A stretch of 7,308 nucleotides of DNA, taken from the NCBI GenBank assembly GCA_038321615.1, contig JBBQFC010000095.1, positions 1-7,308 on the forward strand, given 5' to 3'. The DNA is from JBBQFC01 sp038321615 (GTDB lineage: Bacteria; Bacteroidota; Bacteroidia; Flavobacteriales_D; Cryomorphaceae). The notes beneath the pieces are model-generated. The model saw only the letters and a list, made by a program, of their open reading frames with translations. It searched no databases and was not told where the DNA came from. The position numbers and the translations under genes are program-made. Within the stretch, counting starts at the first letter, position 1; each line of letters begins with the position of its first letter. This document shows, piece after piece, positions 5,872-7,308 of this stretch.

Positions 5872-6762
5872 ATGAACATTCTGGAACTTTTTTGGCGAGG
5901 CACCACGGACTATGCTTCCTGGCTCTGGCGGCAAATCGCGCTGCAAGATGGTCTGTGGGGCAATTATTTCTATTACCTCGCAGCGATCTCTTGTTTCTTT
6001 TTGGCGCTGGAATGGTTTCGACCCTGGCGAAGGAGTCAACCCAAATTCCGTCGTGATTTTTGGTTGGATGCCGGATATATGTTTTTCAATTTTTTTCTCT
6101 TCTCCCTTATTGTTTTCGCTGGAATTGGGAATGTCGCGGTGCACTTCTTCAAAAATATTCTAGGGCAATTTGGTTTGGAAAACCCTGTGGCAATCGAAGT
6201 GTCGTCTTGGCCGGTGTGGGCACAATTGCTCGCGCTCTTCGTTCTCAAAGATTTTATCGAGTGGTGGATTCACCGCCTGCTTCACGCTTCGCCCCGACTA
6301 TGGGAATTTCACAAGGTGCACCATTCTGTAAAGGAAATGGGATTCGCTGCCCACTTGCGTTTTCACTGGATGGAGACGGTGGTTTATAAAGGTTTGAGCT
6401 ACATTCCCCTCGCCATGATCGGCTTCGGGATCGACGATTTCTTTGCCGTACACCTTATTGCAATTGCCATCGGACATTGGAATCACGCCAATTTCCGCGT
6501 AAATATTGGCCCGCTTGGATACATCTTCAACAATCCGAATATGCACATGTGGCACCATGCCGCCCAATTGCCTTCGGACCGACCGCGCGGAGTAAATTTC
6601 GGCTTATCGCTTAGCGTATGGGATTACCTTTTCGGAACGGCTTATTTGCCTAATAGTGGCCAAAATACAGAGATTGGATTTGCTGGTGATGAAGCCTTCC
6701 CGCAGACTTTTTGGGGTCAGGTGACGCATGGGTTCAGGAAGGATTCGAAGGAGGCAAGCTAA
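5872..6762 (+). CDS. Sterol desaturase / fatty acid hydroxylase superfamily membrane protein
   Basis: An integral membrane di-iron oxygenase-type protein of 296 residues from the ATG at 5872. The histidine clusters of the family are present: HRLLH (134-138), HKVHH (147-151), HWNH (202-205) and HMWHH (225-229). Hydrophobic segments lie at about 32-49, 67-88, 116-133 and 174-201. Superfamily members hydroxylate or desaturate sterols, fatty acids, carotenoids or alkylglycerols using oxygen and an electron donor; the substrate here cannot be told from sequence. A TTG at 5833, in frame and 3 nt after purE, would add 13 residues without hydrophobic character. I prefer the ATG because MNILELFWRG then begins the protein, but the start is not certain. 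It shares direction with purKE at a short gap and has no evident promoter, so it is probably the third gene of that transcript, though metabolically unrelated. Confidence 0.92.
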   Translation: MNILELFWRGTTDYASWLWRQIALQDGLWGNYFYYLAAISCFFLALEWFRPWRRSQPKFRRDFWLDAGYMFFNFFLFSLIVFAGIGNVAVHFFKNILGQFGLENPVAIEVSSWPVWAQLLALFVLKDFIEWWIHRLLHASPRLWEFHKVHHSVKEMGFAAHLRFHWMETVVYKGLSYIPLAMIGFGIDDFFAVHLIAIAIGHWNHANFRVNIGPLGYIFNNPNMHMWHHAAQLPSDRPRGVNFGLSLSVWDYLFGTAYLPNSGQNTEIGFAGDEAFPQTFWGQVTHGFRKDSKEAS

Positions 6763-6887
6763 AGGCTTTTCGCATCTTAATATTTTCTGCACTTGTGGGC
6801 AAACCGGCGCCCGCGCTCGCGTCTCGCGAGTGCCTTCTTCCAGGCCGTCCCGGCCACAATCTGAGCATTTCACAGAAAGGCGACATG

Positions 6888-6960
6888 CGAGACGCAGGAA
6901 CGATTTTTACCGTGGGTCTCGATACAATTCCGCTCCTTGGGTCGCGAAATTACTCGACCT
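6888..6960. repeat. 73-bp direct repeat, copy 1
   Basis: It matches 7070-7142 at 70 of 73 positions at a constant offset of 182; mismatches are at 6896, 6944 and 6951. It contains GGGTCTCGA at 6914-6922 and a variant GGGTCGCGA at 6939-6947, so the unit itself has an internal 25-nt-spaced repetition. Only the inner part (CGAGAC with GTCTCG) of the palindrome seen in copy 2 is present. Confidence 0.92.
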
Positions 6961-6971
6961 GACTGAAACCA

Positions 6972-6993
6972 TTTTTATGAGTAAACTCAAAAA
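6972..6993. repeat. Short hairpin with T-run and A-run arms
   Basis: TGAGT (6978-6982) pairs with ACTCA (6985-6989) around a 2-nt loop, and flanking T and A runs extend the stem past a bulged A at 6977. It could act as a weak bidirectional terminator, but no gene ends next to it. Confidence 0.45.
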
Positions 6994-7011
6994 TCAATGT
7001 CACGTCGAGTG

Positions 7012-7064
7012 ATTAAAAAGTCGATATTTCTCAGTGAACGCCTGGTTTACATTGACTTTTTAAT
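7012..7064. repeat. 11-bp perfect inverted repeat in the spacer
   Basis: ATTAAAAAGTC (7012-7022) pairs exactly with GACTTTTTAAT (7054-7064) around a 31-nt loop. The right arm overlaps the left arm of the 7062-7111 palindrome, so the two structures are adjacent and mutually exclusive at three bases. Confidence 0.8.
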
Positions 7065-7111
7065 TGTATCGAGACGCGGGAACGATTTTTACCGTGGGTC
7101 TCGATACAATT
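7062..7111. repeat. 14-bp perfect inverted repeat overlapping copy 2
   Basis: AATTGTATCGAGAC (7062-7075) and GTCTCGATACAATT (7098-7111) pair exactly around a 22-nt loop. The left arm extends 8 nt outside the 73-bp direct repeat, so the palindrome rather than the 73-mer may be the true element boundary. Confidence 0.88.
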
Positions 7112-7142
7112 CCGCTCCTTGGGTCTCGAAATCACTCGACCT
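7070..7142. repeat. 73-bp direct repeat, copy 2
   Basis: This is the second copy of the repeat at 6888-6960, separated from it by 109 nt. GGGTCTCGA occurs twice (7096-7104 and 7121-7129). Its right end AATCACTCGAC (7130-7140) is the exact reverse complement of 7004-7014 in the spacer, so a partial inverted copy also exists. Confidence 0.92.
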
Positions 7143-7144
7143 TT

Positions 7145-7152
7145 TATGTTTG
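7145..7152 (+). promoter_or_regulatory. Possible TAnnTTTG promoter element (TATGTTTG)
   Basis: It matches the Bacteroidota -7 consensus. A TTG lies at 7119-7121, 23 nt upstream, slightly further than usual for the -33 element. No gene starts within the remaining 156 nt, so it would serve a gene or RNA beyond the window. A chance match is quite possible. Confidence 0.25.
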
Positions 7153-7308
7153 CATCGTGAGAATACGAATGTAATTTTTAAGTATTCGATCTGGGTCTTT
7201 ATATTGCTGTCTATACACCGTATATCGACCTGGTGCACAAGGTCAACTCGAACAAGATGAGCATTTTGCTACATCGTTAGTCAGGTACTGCCTGTGCACT
7301 TTTTGATC

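Larger units (their letters stand above)
6763..7308. other. Non-coding, repeat-rich intergenic region to the end of the window
   Basis: Open frames across 6711-7012 and 6997-7260 have no family resemblance and share the peptide NDFYRGSRYNSAPW only because they read through the same 73-bp repeat. The stretch starts with a GC-rich part containing small palindromes (CTCGCG/CGCGAG at 6816-6830; GGCCG/CGGCC at 6843-6855), continues with two direct repeats and nested inverted repeats, and ends with AT-rich sequence where I see only weak hairpins (7227-7244 and 7282-7294). No RNA gene was recognised. Confidence 0.7.

Noticed and set aside
5584..6144. 186-codon minus-strand frame across the purE/desaturase junction
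   Set aside because: It is antisense to two well-supported genes and has no family features; codon bias of the + strand genes explains its openness.
6756..6770. Terminator at the end of the desaturase gene (AAGC, 5-nt loop, GCTT followed by TT)
   Set aside because: The stem is only 4 bp with a very short T-run, too weak to call.
6711..7012. Open frames of 83 and 94 codons after the desaturase
   Set aside because: They begin inside the desaturase gene and run into the 73-bp repeat; their shared peptide with the 6997-7260 frame reflects repeat DNA, not a protein family.
6888..7142. CRISPR array
   Set aside because: There are only two copies; the unit is 73 bp, the spacer is 109 bp and contains its own inverted repeats, and no cas gene is nearby.

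Overview
The window looks like chromosomal DNA of a Bacteroidota species, most likely a marine Flavobacteriales (Cryomorphaceae/Schleiferiaceae-like) bacterium. Evidence: several proteins end in a type IX secretion system (T9SS) type A C-terminal sorting domain, the only clear promoter has the Bacteroidota -7 form TAnnTTTG, and obvious Shine-Dalgarno sites are absent. Genus-level assignment is inference. All recognisable genes are on the + strand.

Region 1 (1-3717) is a tandemly duplicated secretion cassette of about 1.94 kb. Each unit has the C-terminal part of a T9SS cargo protein (partial at 1-208; 139-aa fragment at 1730-2149) followed 3-4 nt later by a roughly 505-residue delta-60-repeat (beta-propeller-like) protein with signal peptide and T9SS sorting domain (213-1730 and 2153-3676). 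A diverged trace of a further unit follows the second propeller gene (3673-3717). Both propeller genes carry a perfect 14-bp inverted repeat across the signal-peptide codons. The two stems differ in sequence, but four aligned base pairs have changed on both sides so pairing is kept. This compensated hairpin is the most unusual signal in the window.

Region 2 (3718-4202) has no convincing gene. It contains a perfect 15-bp inverted repeat (3989-4021), an 88-codon minus-strand open frame of doubtful status, and a TAnnTTTG promoter element ending only 4 nt before the purK start codon.

Region 3 (4203-6762) is a compact purK-purE pair (1-nt gap), encoding the two-step N5-CAIR route from AIR to CAIR in purine synthesis. 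It is followed after a short gap by a sterol desaturase/fatty acid hydroxylase-family membrane protein, probably co-transcribed but not obviously linked in pathway.

Region 4 (6763-7308) is non-coding and repeat-rich: two 73-bp direct repeats (3 mismatches), nested inverted repeats and GC-rich small palindromes. It resembles a dispersed extragenic palindromic repeat cluster. Open frames through it are probably by-products of the repeats.
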